Shown: positions 51,865 to 62,382 of the stretch, in pieces | Numbering within the stretch: the first letter of the stretch is position 1 | How the letters are laid out: each line of letters opens with the position of its first letter | From: Acetobacter musti | GTDB lineage: Bacteria; Pseudomonadota; Alphaproteobacteria; Acetobacterales; Acetobacteraceae | DNA: 64,000 nt | Direction: 5' to 3' | Assembly: GCF_011516835.1 (NCBI RefSeq) | Contig: NZ_WOTB01000004.1 | Span: forward strand, 172,019 to 236,018 | Notes under the pieces: model-generated | Database searches by the model: none | What the model was told of the DNA's origin: nothing | The model's input: the letters and a program-made list of their open reading frames with translations, nothing else | Translations under genes and position numbers: made by a program

Positions 51865-54800
51865 TCAGAAGCCTGCGGAGACCTGCAGCCAGAAGGAGCG
51901 GCCGGCATAGAAGTCTCCGTAGAGGGAGGCCATGCTGTTATCTGCCGTGCTGACGATGTAGGGCGGTCTTTTGTTGTTGATGTTGTTGATGCCGCCTGTG
52001 AAGCTCCAGCGGTTCAGATCGTAGCCGAACGAGAGATCGTTCTTGACCATTGCCGGTGTCTTATAGCGCTGGGCGCCGTCGGCCACCAGGAAGTTGGTGC
52101 TGTTGTTCCAGCGCATGCCGCCGATGAAGGTCATCATGTAGGTTGCGTGGAAGTTTCCGTGACGCCAGGTGATGCTTGCGTAATCACGCACGCGGGGCAC
52201 GCCGGCCGGAGGCAGGGAGCCGTAGCCGGCGTTATACTGCAGGCCGCCGGTATAGTTGGTCCAGGCGCCCCCTGCGGTGTTCTGCTGCTTGTAGTTCAGG
52301 ATCTGCTGATAGTTGTTGCTGAGGATGAAGCGGTCCATCGGCGTGACGCGGATGGCGTAATCGACATCCCAGTCGATACCGCTCTGATTCAGACCGCCCT
52401 GGTTGGTGTAGAACGATGTGATGTAATCGATCTGGTTCGATCCCTGGAAGCGCTGGATCGAATTGCAGTAGCTGGTGTTCTGGCCGGTATAGCACTGGTC
52501 GGCGATATACTGGGTCGGAACGGCGGAGATCAGGTTGGCGATGGTGTAGTGCCAGTAGGTGACCGAGGTGTGCAGGCCTGGAATCCAGCGGGGCGTGATG
52601 TCGGTGCCGACGGTCCATGTGCGGCCGGTTTCAGGACGCAGTTTCGGGTTGCCGCCTGTCAGGGTCGGGATCTGGCCCGAGTTCACGTCCGTGAAGGTGG
52701 CTGTGTTGATGCCGGCGCGGCCGCAGCTTGCCGTGACGGCGGCGGAATAGGCGCCGTAGGAGGCGGCCTGGGCGCAGGGATCGGTAGCGGCAGGGTAGCC
52801 GAGCTGCTGACCGCCGTACAGTTCATAGACGTTTGGCTGGCGGTAGGAGGTGCCGAGTGTGGCGTGGAAGCGGATGTCGCGGGTCGGGGACCAGTTGATG
52901 GAGCCCTTCCAGTTCTTTGCGCTGCCGAACGTGTCATAGGCGGAGTAACGGCCCTGGCCGTCGATGGTCAGGTCGCGGGCGAGGAAGGCGTTGCGCAGCA
53001 GGGTCAGCTTGCCTTCGAGATAGCCTTCCGTGACGTCGAAGCCGCCGCCGGTATAGGTGGCGGTGTTCGTCAGGCTCTCACCGGCCGCGATGAGCGGATC
53101 GGGATTGTAGCTGAGCTGTTCGCCGCGGTGTTCCATGCCGAGCGCCACGGCGAAATCGCCGCCGTTCTTCCAGGGCATTTTTACGACGTGGTCGTTGTTG
53201 ATGCGGACGTTCAGGTCACGCATCTGGTAGTGATAATGGCTGTGTGACGTGTAGTTCGCGTACTGCGCGGCAGCGCTGGACAGCGGCGCGAACGGGTTGG
53301 ACAGCACGCAGCCTTTCGCAGCGTTACAGATGGAAGGATTATAGGCGAGAGCGCTGTTGGTGTCGGTCGGGTCGAGCTGCTGGAGGCCGTATTCCTGCAG
53401 CAGGTTTCCGTAATTGCCGACGCCCGACATCTGCTCGGTCATCATGTTCGAGCCGTAGGTGTAGGAAGCGTCATACATCCAGCCATGCGTGATTTCGCCG
53501 CGCATGCCGCCGATGCCTGTGACGGTGTCGGACGAATCTTCGGTGCGGCGTGGTCCGAATTCGTTCATCCGCTTGTACATCTGGATGTCTTCGCCCGTTG
53601 TGTTGTACGGGTCATCGGTCGGGATGATGATGGCGGCGGGCATGTCCGAGGGGGGTACCGCGCCGGAGACGGGCTCGGCGGCCATCTGCGCCATCGACGT
53701 GCGGTGACTGTAGAGCACGTTGGCGTAGGGGATGAAGTGTTCGTTGATCTCGTAATGCAGATCACCGCTCAGGGTGGAGTTCTGCAGATAGTTCGAGAGC
53801 ATCTGGTCCTGGCCGTAATTGTAACGGTATTTGTTGTTCCAGGCTGTCAGGGCGCCGCTCTGCGTGCCGGTATATTCATTGCCGCTGTCCACGCCGATAT
53901 AATGTCCGGACGTTGCGATGAAGGAGCCGTAGGTCGGCGTGCCGGAGGTGGGGTTGTTCTGCGCCACGGGGGAGGCCCATGAGCGGTCTTTCTGCATGAT
54001 CCCGCCCTGGGTCATGTAGGAACCGAAGATCGTGATGTTGCCTTTGTCGTGATCGAAGTTCCAGCCTTTATGGGCCGAGAGCTTGCCGGTCAGCGCGTCG
54101 CCCTGTCCGGTGATGCCGCCATAGGCGGTGACGTTGCCGTCCGTGACGTTATGCTTGAGCTTGATGTTGATGACGCCGGAGACTGCGTCGGCGCCGTAGA
54201 GTTCCGAGCCGCCGTCTTTCAGCATTTCGATGCTGGAGACCATGTCGGTCGGGATGGTGTTGAAATCGACGCAGTTATTGTTGCCGTTCATCGTCGTGCG
54301 CTTGCCGTCGATCAGCACGAGCACGCGGTTCTGGCCCATGTTGCGGAAATCGATACAGGACGAGCCGCCGGAACCGTTGGTCTGGTTGTTGGTCGTTCCG
54401 CTCGATCCGATGGAGGGCATGCGCTGGAGGAAGTCGCCCAGGGTGGCGACGCCTGTCTGCTGGATCTGGGTGGCGGTGATGGTCTGAACGGGGTTCGGGC
54501 TGGTGTTGCGCGCGGTGCGCAGCATCGAGCCTGTGACGACGACTTCCTCGTTGCCGCCGGTCTGGTAATGCCGGAGGAGGGCCGAATTGTCGCGGCGCGC
54601 GGCGAGGCTGCCGGCGGAGGCGCCCGTGCCTGAGGTGCCCGCGCTTACGGGCGCCGTTGTGGCGGCTGTGGCTGCGGTGGCTGTGCTGTGTGCTGCTGCA
54701 TGAGCTTTATGCTTCGTGCCTGTATGGCGCGACGGCTGCGTGGCGGACGTGGTGCTGGTTGCGGCGCTGGCGGAGCCTGACGACAGGAGGAGAGGAGCGG

Positions 54801-54894
54801 CGCTGAAAAACGTTGCTGTCAGAAGGACGGTACGTGATTTCAGTGTGCGGCTTCCCGGTCGCGTCCTGCCGGTGTGCAGACGAGAAAAGACCAT
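51865..54894 (-). CDS. TonB-dependent receptor 1
   Basis: This 1009-residue outer-membrane gated transporter uses TonB energy to import a siderophore, metal complex or other solute. A signal region lies in residues 20-44, then an Ala/Thr-rich spacer (about 45-105). The plug domain follows: SPNPVQTITATQI, LGDFLQRMPSIGSSG, NRVLVLIDGKRT, EMLKDGGSELYGADAVSGV. The barrel ends in a C-terminal Phe (LQVSAGF). ATG 54894 gives a proper signal; 54969 would add 25 unlikely residues. Paralogous to the next two receptors. The substrate is unknown. Confidence 0.92.
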   Translation of the reverse strand: MVFSRLHTGRTRPGSRTLKSRTVLLTATFFSAAPLLLSSGSASAATSTTSATQPSRHTGTKHKAHAAAHSTATAATAATTAPVSAGTSGTGASAGSLAARRDNSALLRHYQTGGNEEVVVTGSMLRTARNTSPNPVQTITATQIQQTGVATLGDFLQRMPSIGSSGTTNNQTNGSGGSSCIDFRNMGQNRVLVLIDGKRTTMNGNNNCVDFNTIPTDMVSSIEMLKDGGSELYGADAVSGVINIKLKHNVTDGNVTAYGGITGQGDALTGKLSAHKGWNFDHDKGNITIFGSYMTQGGIMQKDRSWASPVAQNNPTSGTPTYGSFIATSGHYIGVDSGNEYTGTQSGALTAWNNKYRYNYGQDQMLSNYLQNSTLSGDLHYEINEHFIPYANVLYSHRTSMAQMAAEPVSGAVPPSDMPAAIIIPTDDPYNTTGEDIQMYKRMNEFGPRRTEDSSDTVTGIGGMRGEITHGWMYDASYTYGSNMMTEQMSGVGNYGNLLQEYGLQQLDPTDTNSALAYNPSICNAAKGCVLSNPFAPLSSAAAQYANYTSHSHYHYQMRDLNVRINNDHVVKMPWKNGGDFAVALGMEHRGEQLSYNPDPLIAAGESLTNTATYTGGGFDVTEGYLEGKLTLLRNAFLARDLTIDGQGRYSAYDTFGSAKNWKGSINWSPTRDIRFHATLGTSYRQPNVYELYGGQQLGYPAATDPCAQAASYGAYSAAVTASCGRAGINTATFTDVNSGQIPTLTGGNPKLRPETGRTWTVGTDITPRWIPGLHTSVTYWHYTIANLISAVPTQYIADQCYTGQNTSYCNSIQRFQGSNQIDYITSFYTNQGGLNQSGIDWDVDYAIRVTPMDRFILSNNYQQILNYKQQNTAGGAWTNYTGGLQYNAGYGSLPPAGVPRVRDYASITWRHGNFHATYMMTFIGGMRWNNSTNFLVADGAQRYKTPAMVKNDLSFGYDLNRWSFTGGINNINNKRPPYIVSTADNSMASLYGDFYAGRSFWLQVSAGF

Positions 54895-55439
54895 ACGAAG
54901 AGATCCCAGATCGTTGTTCAGGATGAAGGTCGACGCGATGTCGCAATGATTACGCTGTGACACAATCAAGCCGGATTTCGCAACGTGATGTGCGTGTTGT
55001 GAAGCTTATTTGAAACAAACGTTGCAATTTTATCACAAATGTAACGACGCCAGAAGATTTATATTATGAATTCCTGAAGTATATAACCTATATTATAAAA
55101 ATATAATAATTATTATAGAAGTATATATTTAATAAATAGGAATTATTTTGTTATAAAGCGGAACTTATTTTATGTCGATATGTATTTTATTTATTTTGTC
55201 GCAATGGATTTTTGTTTTGTGTTCGGCGGAAGTTCTTCCGGTAATTGTAACGGTATGTGGCGGCTCCGGGATGGCCGGGCCGTTACCGGAACCGGTTTTG
55301 TGCTTTCGGACGGGCTGAGTGTAATAATTTAGCAACAGCTGTGCGTCTGCGTGAGGTGGGTCTGTAAACTGGTGGTGAGCGGAAAAATACTAAGTTGTTT
55401 TAAACAGTGTTCCGGAAACGTCTGACGGGCGTGGCGTCG
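54895..55439. other. divergent intergenic region between TonB receptors 1 and 2
   Basis: It is AT-rich at 55010-55210 with no gene, and probably holds the receptor 1 promoter. No Fur-like inverted repeat stood out. Confidence 0.45.
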
Positions 55440-55578
55440 GAGATCTTGTGGTAAATTCAACACAGCTGTTCGTAAAATGCATGCGCATGAAGTGTTTCAG
55501 TTCGATTTCAGATCGACACTTTCCGAGATTGTTATTTAAAAAAGTGCAACATAAAATTCATGTCGGGTAGAGAAATTC
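55440..55578 (+). promoter_or_regulatory. conserved leader of TonB receptor 2
   Basis: About 140 bases match the leader of receptor 3. Shared blocks are GTGGTAAATT, the dyad TTCGATTTCAGATCGA (55501-55516), TTTAAAAAAGTGCAACATAA and GAGTAGA-like sequence near the ATG. The conservation outside coding DNA suggests a shared operator or RNA element. Confidence 0.65.
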
Positions 55579-58500
55579 ATGACCGATCGACGTTTTGGAA
55601 AGCGTCTTCTGCTTTCGTTTTCGGTTCTGAGCGTTCCTGTGCTGATTCAGTCTGTCGTTCTGACACAGGAAGCCGGTGCGCAGACTGTTGCTGATACGAC
55701 TGGCAGGACTGCGGTAAAAACAGCGTCTAAGGCGAAAGCCAGATCTGTTGCGACGACGCGGTCCGCCACGACAGCGCAGAAGACAGCACAGAACAGCGCC
55801 GCCACGGGGGCGACGGCTGTGCCTGCGACGACGGTGCCGGCGACGGCGCGTGTATCGAACGCCGCGACGGTCAGGAGCGCCGGCCGGGTTGCCGCCGCGC
55901 CGCGGCAGGACAGCCCGGAGAACATCGTCGTTACGGGATCGTTCCTCCGCAGCAACCGGCTGACGAGCCCGAATCCGGTTCAGATCATCACGGCGAAGGA
56001 TATTCAGAAAACATCGGCGCAGAATCTGGGTGATTATCTTGCCCGTATTCCGTCGATCGGGTCGTCCGGAACGCCGAACAGCCAGACGAATGGCGGTGGC
56101 GGCGTCAGCTGTACGGATCTTCGCAACATGGGTCAGGAGCGCGTTCTGATCCTGATCGACGGCAAGCGGACGGCGGTGAATGCCGGAACGGACTGCGTCG
56201 ATCTGAACACCATTCCGGTTCAGCAGATCGACAGCGTTGAAATTCTGAAAGACGGCGGTTCCGAGCTTTATGGCGCGGATGCGGTGTCGGGCGTGATCAA
56301 CGTCAAGCTGAAGCACAACATCAACACCGGAAACATCTTCATCAAGGGTGGTATTTCCGAATACGGAGATGGCGAGCAGGGCCTGATCTCCGGAATGAAG
56401 GGCTTCAACTTCGATCATGACAAGGGCAACGTCACGGTCTTCGGGTCCTACAACACCCAGAGCGGCATCCGGCAGAAAAACCGTGCCTGGGCGGCCAATC
56501 CGCAGCTGACGAACGATCCCGGCGTTACGCCGACCTATGGATCGTCCGTGATTCCGGCCGGCACGATCACCGGCACCACCACGGATATCGGCGCGCTGGT
56601 GTCGAACCAGGATGGCGGTCAGAACGGGATCGGCAACAGCTTCCACGAGAAGACGTCCGCTGACCGGTATAATTACGGCAAGGACACGATGCTGACGAAC
56701 ACCCTGCAGATGGCCAATCTGTCGGGTGATGCACATTACGACATCAACAAACACTTCACGCTCTATTCGACGATCCGTTACAGCCACAACACGACGCAGA
56801 CGCAGCTGGCCGGTGCGCCGGTCAGTGGCAGCATTCCGCCGTCGACCCTGTTGTCCAGCTGGATCATTCCTGAGGGAAATCCGTACAACCCGTTCGGGCA
56901 GGATGTGAATCTCTCCCGTCGTATGACGGAGTTCGGGCCGCGTCGTGAGTCTTTCGCGACCGATACGTGGACGACGGTCAGCGGCGTGAAGGGCGAGATC
57001 ACGCATGGCTGGATGTATGACGCGTCCATGACCTATGGTGAGAGCCGCGTGAAGGACCAGATGGAGAATCTGGGAAATTACGCGCATATGCTTCAGGAAT
57101 CCGGTACGCGTCAGCTTGACCCGAGCGACCCTGACAGTGCGGTGGTGTATGATCCGACGGTCTGCACCAGCCAGCCTGGCTGCGTGCTGCAGAATCCGTT
57201 TTCGCCGATGTCCGCGCAGGCGCGCAAGTATGGGATGTATACGAGCTATACGAACTCTCAGTACATGCTGCGTGACTTCAATCTGCGCATCAACAACGAC
57301 AAGGTCGTTAAGCTTCCTTATGAAGGCGGCGGAGATGTCGGTATCGCGCTTGGTATGGAGCATCGCAGCGAGCAGCTGAACTCCGTGCCGGATGCGATCA
57401 CGGCGTCCGGTCAGGGAACGGGCAACAGCGCGTCCTATTCGGGCGGCGGGTTCAACGCGAACGAAGTCTATATGGAAGGCAACATTCCGCTTCTGCACAA
57501 TGCTTTCCTGGCGAAGGATCTTCTGATCAACGGTCAGGGGCGATGGTCGGACTACAACACCTTCGGGTCGACGCAGAACTGGAAGGTCGGCATCACCTGG
57601 GCGCCGACGCGGGATGTTCATTTCCATGCGACGCTTGGCACGTCCTATCGTCAGCCGAGCGTGTATGATCTGTACAGCGGCGCGAACCTTGGGTATTACT
57701 CGGCGGTCGATCCCTGCGCGCAGGTCAGCACCTACGGGGCCTCCGCCGGTGCTGTCACGGCGCGTTGCATGGGACAGGGGGTTAACCCGGCCACGTTCGT
57801 CGATCAGAATGTCGGGCAGATCCCGGGCATGAATGGCGGTAACGCGAAGCTGCGTCCGGAGACGGGCAAGACCTATACGATCGGGGCGACCGTGACGCCG
57901 CGCTGGATTCCGGGTCTGACGGCGTCGGTGGATTTCTGGCACTACTATCTCAAGAACCAGATCCAGAGCATCGGCGCGCAGTATCTGCTGAATCAGTGCT
58001 ATACCGGGGCTGATACGAGCTATTGCAGCTTCATCAATCCGCGCAGCAGCTCCGGACAGCTGACGTCGGTGGATCTGGTTCCGCAGAATATCGGCGGGAT
58101 GAAGACGAGCGGTCTCGACTTCGATCTGAACTACAGCATCGCGGTGAGCCCGAACGATATTCTTTCGCTGCAGAACAACTTCCAGCAGCTGATCAGCTAT
58201 CTGCAGCAGTATACGGCGGGTGGTCAGTGGTACAACTATGCCGGTCAGATGTTCTATCAGGGTGGCAGCGCGCAGCCGCGGGTGCGTGACTATGCGACGG
58301 CGACGTGGCGTCATGGCAATTTCCGCCTGACCTACATGATGCAGTATATCGGCGGCACGACCTGGACGGACGGGTCTCAGATCCTGACGCGGCAGACGGC
58401 GGGTCAGTGGAAGACGCCGGGCATCTTCACGCATGATGTGACGCTGGAATACCGGCTGCATCAGTGGGACTTCCAGGTTGGCGTCAACAACCTGCTCGAC

Positions 58501-58608
58501 AAGAAGCCGCCTTTCGTTCTGGACTCTGCGTCCAACACGAACATCTATCAGTATGGCGGTCTGGAGATGGGCCGGTATGCCTGGGCTTCGATCGGACTGG
58601 ATTTCTGA
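55579..58608 (+). CDS. TonB-dependent receptor 2
   Basis: This 1009-residue paralog of receptor 1 starts MTDRRFGKRLLLSFSVL. A signal of about 35 residues is followed by a Thr/Ala/Arg-rich spacer (about 35-115). The plug has LTSPNPVQIITAKDI, LGDYLARIPSIGSSG, ERVLILIDGKRTA and EILKDGGSELYGADAVSGV. Barrel strands run to the terminal GLDF. Cysteines in the loops (CTD, CVD, CYTG...CSF) are conserved with the other two copies and suggest extracellular disulfides. Followed by a terminator. Confidence 0.93.
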   Translation: MTDRRFGKRLLLSFSVLSVPVLIQSVVLTQEAGAQTVADTTGRTAVKTASKAKARSVATTRSATTAQKTAQNSAATGATAVPATTVPATARVSNAATVRSAGRVAAAPRQDSPENIVVTGSFLRSNRLTSPNPVQIITAKDIQKTSAQNLGDYLARIPSIGSSGTPNSQTNGGGGVSCTDLRNMGQERVLILIDGKRTAVNAGTDCVDLNTIPVQQIDSVEILKDGGSELYGADAVSGVINVKLKHNINTGNIFIKGGISEYGDGEQGLISGMKGFNFDHDKGNVTVFGSYNTQSGIRQKNRAWAANPQLTNDPGVTPTYGSSVIPAGTITGTTTDIGALVSNQDGGQNGIGNSFHEKTSADRYNYGKDTMLTNTLQMANLSGDAHYDINKHFTLYSTIRYSHNTTQTQLAGAPVSGSIPPSTLLSSWIIPEGNPYNPFGQDVNLSRRMTEFGPRRESFATDTWTTVSGVKGEITHGWMYDASMTYGESRVKDQMENLGNYAHMLQESGTRQLDPSDPDSAVVYDPTVCTSQPGCVLQNPFSPMSAQARKYGMYTSYTNSQYMLRDFNLRINNDKVVKLPYEGGGDVGIALGMEHRSEQLNSVPDAITASGQGTGNSASYSGGGFNANEVYMEGNIPLLHNAFLAKDLLINGQGRWSDYNTFGSTQNWKVGITWAPTRDVHFHATLGTSYRQPSVYDLYSGANLGYYSAVDPCAQVSTYGASAGAVTARCMGQGVNPATFVDQNVGQIPGMNGGNAKLRPETGKTYTIGATVTPRWIPGLTASVDFWHYYLKNQIQSIGAQYLLNQCYTGADTSYCSFINPRSSSGQLTSVDLVPQNIGGMKTSGLDFDLNYSIAVSPNDILSLQNNFQQLISYLQQYTAGGQWYNYAGQMFYQGGSAQPRVRDYATATWRHGNFRLTYMMQYIGGTTWTDGSQILTRQTAGQWKTPGIFTHDVTLEYRLHQWDFQVGVNNLLDKKPPFVLDSASNTNIYQYGGLEMGRYAWASIGLDF

Positions 58609-58634
58609 TCTTCCGGACCAGGGATTTTTTGAGG

Positions 58635-58665
58635 CGGGCCTTCTTCGGAAGGCCCGCTTTTTTTG
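58635..58665 (+). terminator. intrinsic terminator after TonB receptor 2
   Basis: GCGGGCCTT (58635-58643) pairs with AAGGCCCGC (58650-58658) around CTTCGG and is followed by seven T. Confidence 0.92.
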
Positions 58666-58702
58666 TGCCGGTCCGGGGTTTTGCAGGGACAGGTGCGGTT
58701 GC

Positions 58703-58768
58703 TTTTCAGGGCTCTGCCCTGAGACCCGCAAAGGGGCGCGGCTCCTTTGATCCCGGTTTGTTAGCCAT
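58703..58768 (+). repeat. family B repeat
   Basis: CAGGGCTCTGCCCTGAGACC, AAAGGGGCGCGGCTCCTTTG and CCCGGTTTGTTAGC. A single copy. Confidence 0.85.
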
Positions 58769-59187
58769 AAAGGAGGGTGGGGGGCTGTGATCCCTTTCCG
58801 GACATTCGTCCGGAGGTATGTATCCGGGGGCAGGTGAGGTATAAAATTTATACATAGAAATATTATGATTATTATATATGGATATTACTTACTTAATTTC
58901 CATATATAATAATTATTTGAAATTTTTATTAAATTTCTGTGATTTGTATTTGTAATCTGATTGTTTTTGCGTCTGTATGAGCCATGGAAATGCGGTCCGG
59001 GGTGCGGCAGTCCGCGGCCGTGGCCGGTTTTATGTGTCCGGAAAGGCATTTATGTCGGAGCGGACCGGGTGTTGCAATCAGGCAACTGTTTGTGTGTCTA
59101 TGTAATCGAATGTATCTGAATGCTGATTGGGATTACGAAAGTTTCTATATTTTACAATATGTATTTTGAAATTTCCTGAAGGGTCTT
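58769..59187. other. AT-rich intergenic region between TonB receptors 2 and 3
   Basis: Strongly AT-rich at 58850-58970, where two near-mirror ATTATATATGG / CCATATATAAT segments form a dyad (58870-58910). No gene is supported. Confidence 0.45.
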
Positions 59188-59334
59188 GTGGCGGAGGTTG
59201 TGTGGTAAATTGAGCACAGTTATCCGGCAAAGGCATGTGTGCGCGTTGTTTCGGTTCGATTTCGGATCGACACGCTTCGAGGTTTATTTTTAAAAAAAGT
59301 GCAACATAAATGCTCATGCCGAGTAGAAAAAATC
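59188..59334 (+). promoter_or_regulatory. conserved leader of TonB receptor 3
   Basis: Matches the receptor 2 leader: GTGTGGTAAATTGAGCACAG, the dyad TTCGATTTCGGATCGA (59255-59270), TTTTTAAAAAAAGTGCAACA and GAGTAGAAAAAATC just before the ATG. Confidence 0.65.
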
Positions 59335-62300
59335 ATGAACGATCGACATTTTGGAAAGCGTCTTCTGCTTTCGTTTTCGGTTCTGACCGTTCCGGTGCTG
59401 GCTGAGTGTGCTGTTCTGTCACAGACAGCCGAAGCCCGCACCGCCGCCGACACGACGGACTCCGCTACCGCGAAAACCAGAGTGGTGAAAACCAGGCCGG
59501 CTTCGACGGCCCATGCTTCGACGGCCCATGCTTCGACGCCCCGGGCTTCGACATCCCGTGTTGCAGCGACCCCGGTCAGGCCCGTTGTGGCCACGTCGGC
59601 GGCATCGACGGGGGTATCGAATGCCGCGACAGTCCGCGCAGCCACACGATCCGTTGCCGCCGATCAGGAATCGCAGCACGAGAACATTACTGTCACCGGC
59701 TCGGCGCTGAACAGCACGTCAGCGAATCATAATGCCAACCCGGTCCAGATCGTTACGGCCAAGCAGATCAACATGACCGGCGTCACCAATCTGGGTGATT
59801 TTCTGCAGCGTCTGCCTTCAATTGGCTCGTCGGGGACGACAAACAGCCAGACGAACGGCGGCAGCGGCGCATCCTGTACGGATATCCGCAACCTGGGCCA
59901 GAGCCGTGTTCTTGTGCTTATCGATGGCAAGCGCACTGCGCTGAACGGCGCTTCGGCCTGCGTCGATCTGAACACGATTCCGGTCCAGCAGATCGACAGC
60001 ATCGAGATTCTGAAAGATGGCGGGTCGGAACTCTATGGCGCCGATGCTGTTTCGGGCGTGATCAACATTAAACTGCGTCACGATCTGACGACCGGGAATG
60101 TTACGATCCGGGGAGGTATTACGGGTCAGGGCGACGATCGTACGGGACAGATCTCCGGATACAAGGGCTGGAATTTCGATCATGACAAAGGCAATGTCAC
60201 GATCTTCGGTTCCTACATGACCCAGGGGGGTGTGCTGCAGCGCAACCGGTCCTGGGCCGAGAACGCCCAGACAAACGATCCGACGAGCGCTTCCGGCGCT
60301 GTCTTCGGGTCCAGCATCACCGGCGACGGTCTTTTTTACGGCAACAATTCCGGCAACGCCTATTCCGGCAACGGCAGTAACGGCGTTACGGATTATAACG
60401 GCCAGCGCTATCAGTATGGCAAGGCCCAGTCGCTGGTGAGTGCGTTGCAGAACGCAACGATGTCGATCGACACGCATTACGAGGTGAACAGGCACTTCGA
60501 TATTTACGGAAATTCACGGTATTCTCACAAGACATCGAATTACTACATGGCGCCGGAGCCGATTTCCGGAACACCGACGACCATTCTTCTGCCGACCGAT
60601 TATCCCGGGAACACGACCGGGGAGCCGCTGCAGGTCTATAAACGGATGATGGAGTGGGGGAACCGTCGCTTCGAGACCGCTCTGGACACATGGACGAGCA
60701 TGGGCGGCGCGAAGGGTGAAATCACCCATGACTGGAATTACGATATTTCCTACACCTATGGCATGAGCCGCGAGACGGACAACACCGAGGGCGCGGGCAA
60801 CTATCTGAAGCTGCTTCAGGAATGGGGGCTGACTCCGAGCAATCTGAGCAACCTCGAAGATCCCAATACGACATTTACGTATAATCCGAACAGCTGCGCG
60901 GGCAGCGCCGGCTGCGTGCAGTCGAATGCGTTCTCCTCCCTGTCCCGGCAGGCGGCGGCCTATTCGAACTACACGACGATCAATCATTCCCTGTATCAGC
61001 TTCGCGATCTCAATCTGCGCATTCACAACAACCATGTTGTGAAGATGCCATGGGAGAATGGCGGGGCGCTGGGGATCGCGCTGGGTATGGAACACCGCAG
61101 CGAGTCCCTGAACTACACGCCGGACCCGAATGTTGTGTCCGGCAACACGCTGACCAATTCGCAGGGGATCACTTCGGGCGGATTCAATGTGACGGAGGGG
61201 TATCTGGAAGGTCGTCTCCAGTTGCTGAAGAATGCGTTTCTGGCGAAGGACCTGACCATCGACGGGCAGGGGCGCTATTCGTCCTATAATACTTTTGGCA
61301 GCACGCGGAACTGGAAGGGTTCGATCAACTGGGCGCCGACCCAGGACATCAGTTTCCGGGGCACGCTGGGGACATCCTTTCGTCAGCCGAATGTGTATGA
61401 GATGTATGGCGGCCAGGCGCTCAGCTATGAGACGGCGACCGATCCGTGTGCTCAGGTGGCGTCCTATGCTGCTCTGGCCGGCGCTGTGCAGACGAACTGC
61501 GCGGCGAAGGGCATCAACACGAGTACCTTTGTGCAGGCTGGCGGCGGGCAGGTCGCGACGACGACGGGCGGTAACACGAAGCTGCGTCCCGAGACAGGCC
61601 GTACCCATACGTTCGGTGCCGTGCTGACGCCGCGCTGGATAAAGGGTTTCTCGACATCGGCCGAATTCTGGCACTATTCGATGCAGCACATGATCGGCAG
61701 CCTTGGCACGCAGTACATCATGGATTCCTGCTACACCAACAGCGATCCGAGCCAGTGTTCCTATATCACGCGCAATTCCGGTGGTCAGATCACCAATGTG
61801 AATGCGATTGACGAGAATCTCGGAGGCATGATCACCAGCGGCATTGACTGGGATCTGAGTTATCATATCCGGGTCACGCCGAATGACATTTTCTCGATTG
61901 AAAACAATTTCCAGCGGATACTTCAGTACAAGCAGCAGAATGAGGCTGGTGGTCAGTGGTACAACTACAGGGGATCGCTCCTGTATCAGGGCACGGCCGG
62001 CGAGACGACGGGTGTGCCGATCACGCGTGATTACCTGACGCTCGGCTGGCAGCACGGGGCGATCGGGGTGAACTATATGGTGCAGTATATCAGCGGGATG
62101 AACTGGAATAATGGCACCAGCGATCTGACGAAGGTCGGGTCGGAGCGGGTCAAAACGCCGGGCATGTATCTGCAGGATCTGAGTCTGAGCTACAGCTATC
62201 GTCAGTGGGCGTTTACCGGTGGTATTCAGAATATCGCCAATAAGAAACCGCCCTTTGTCGCCAGTGCGACTGACAACAGTGTTGGTGGTATGTATGGCAG

Positions 62301-62349
62301 CTTCTATAATGGCCGTTATTTCTTCCTCCAGGCTGGAATGAATTTCTGA
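59335..62349 (+). CDS. TonB-dependent receptor 3
   Basis: This 1004-residue third paralog starts MNDRHFGKRLLLSFSVL. Its N-terminal spacer contains a short 15-bp-based repeat that encodes ASTAHASTAHASTPRAST (about residues 60-78). Plug motifs are NPVQIVTAKQI, LGDFLQRLPSIGSSG, SRVLVLIDGKRTA and EILKDGGSELYGADAVSGV. The barrel ends FFLQAGMNF. Receptors 2 and 3 have the same orientation and conserved leaders, so they probably arose by tandem duplication. ATG 59335 is chosen because it aligns with receptor 2. Confidence 0.93.
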   Translation: MNDRHFGKRLLLSFSVLTVPVLAECAVLSQTAEARTAADTTDSATAKTRVVKTRPASTAHASTAHASTPRASTSRVAATPVRPVVATSAASTGVSNAATVRAATRSVAADQESQHENITVTGSALNSTSANHNANPVQIVTAKQINMTGVTNLGDFLQRLPSIGSSGTTNSQTNGGSGASCTDIRNLGQSRVLVLIDGKRTALNGASACVDLNTIPVQQIDSIEILKDGGSELYGADAVSGVINIKLRHDLTTGNVTIRGGITGQGDDRTGQISGYKGWNFDHDKGNVTIFGSYMTQGGVLQRNRSWAENAQTNDPTSASGAVFGSSITGDGLFYGNNSGNAYSGNGSNGVTDYNGQRYQYGKAQSLVSALQNATMSIDTHYEVNRHFDIYGNSRYSHKTSNYYMAPEPISGTPTTILLPTDYPGNTTGEPLQVYKRMMEWGNRRFETALDTWTSMGGAKGEITHDWNYDISYTYGMSRETDNTEGAGNYLKLLQEWGLTPSNLSNLEDPNTTFTYNPNSCAGSAGCVQSNAFSSLSRQAAAYSNYTTINHSLYQLRDLNLRIHNNHVVKMPWENGGALGIALGMEHRSESLNYTPDPNVVSGNTLTNSQGITSGGFNVTEGYLEGRLQLLKNAFLAKDLTIDGQGRYSSYNTFGSTRNWKGSINWAPTQDISFRGTLGTSFRQPNVYEMYGGQALSYETATDPCAQVASYAALAGAVQTNCAAKGINTSTFVQAGGGQVATTTGGNTKLRPETGRTHTFGAVLTPRWIKGFSTSAEFWHYSMQHMIGSLGTQYIMDSCYTNSDPSQCSYITRNSGGQITNVNAIDENLGGMITSGIDWDLSYHIRVTPNDIFSIENNFQRILQYKQQNEAGGQWYNYRGSLLYQGTAGETTGVPITRDYLTLGWQHGAIGVNYMVQYISGMNWNNGTSDLTKVGSERVKTPGMYLQDLSLSYSYRQWAFTGGIQNIANKKPPFVASATDNSVGGMYGSFYNGRYFFLQAGMNF

Positions 62350-62382
62350 TCCGGTTTCCGGCGCTCTGTATCTGGTCTGAGG

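Noticed and set aside
55558..58731. Minus-strand open frame of 1057 codons opposite TonB receptor 2
   Set aside because: Shadow of the receptor. The true receptor frame has signal, plug and barrel features.
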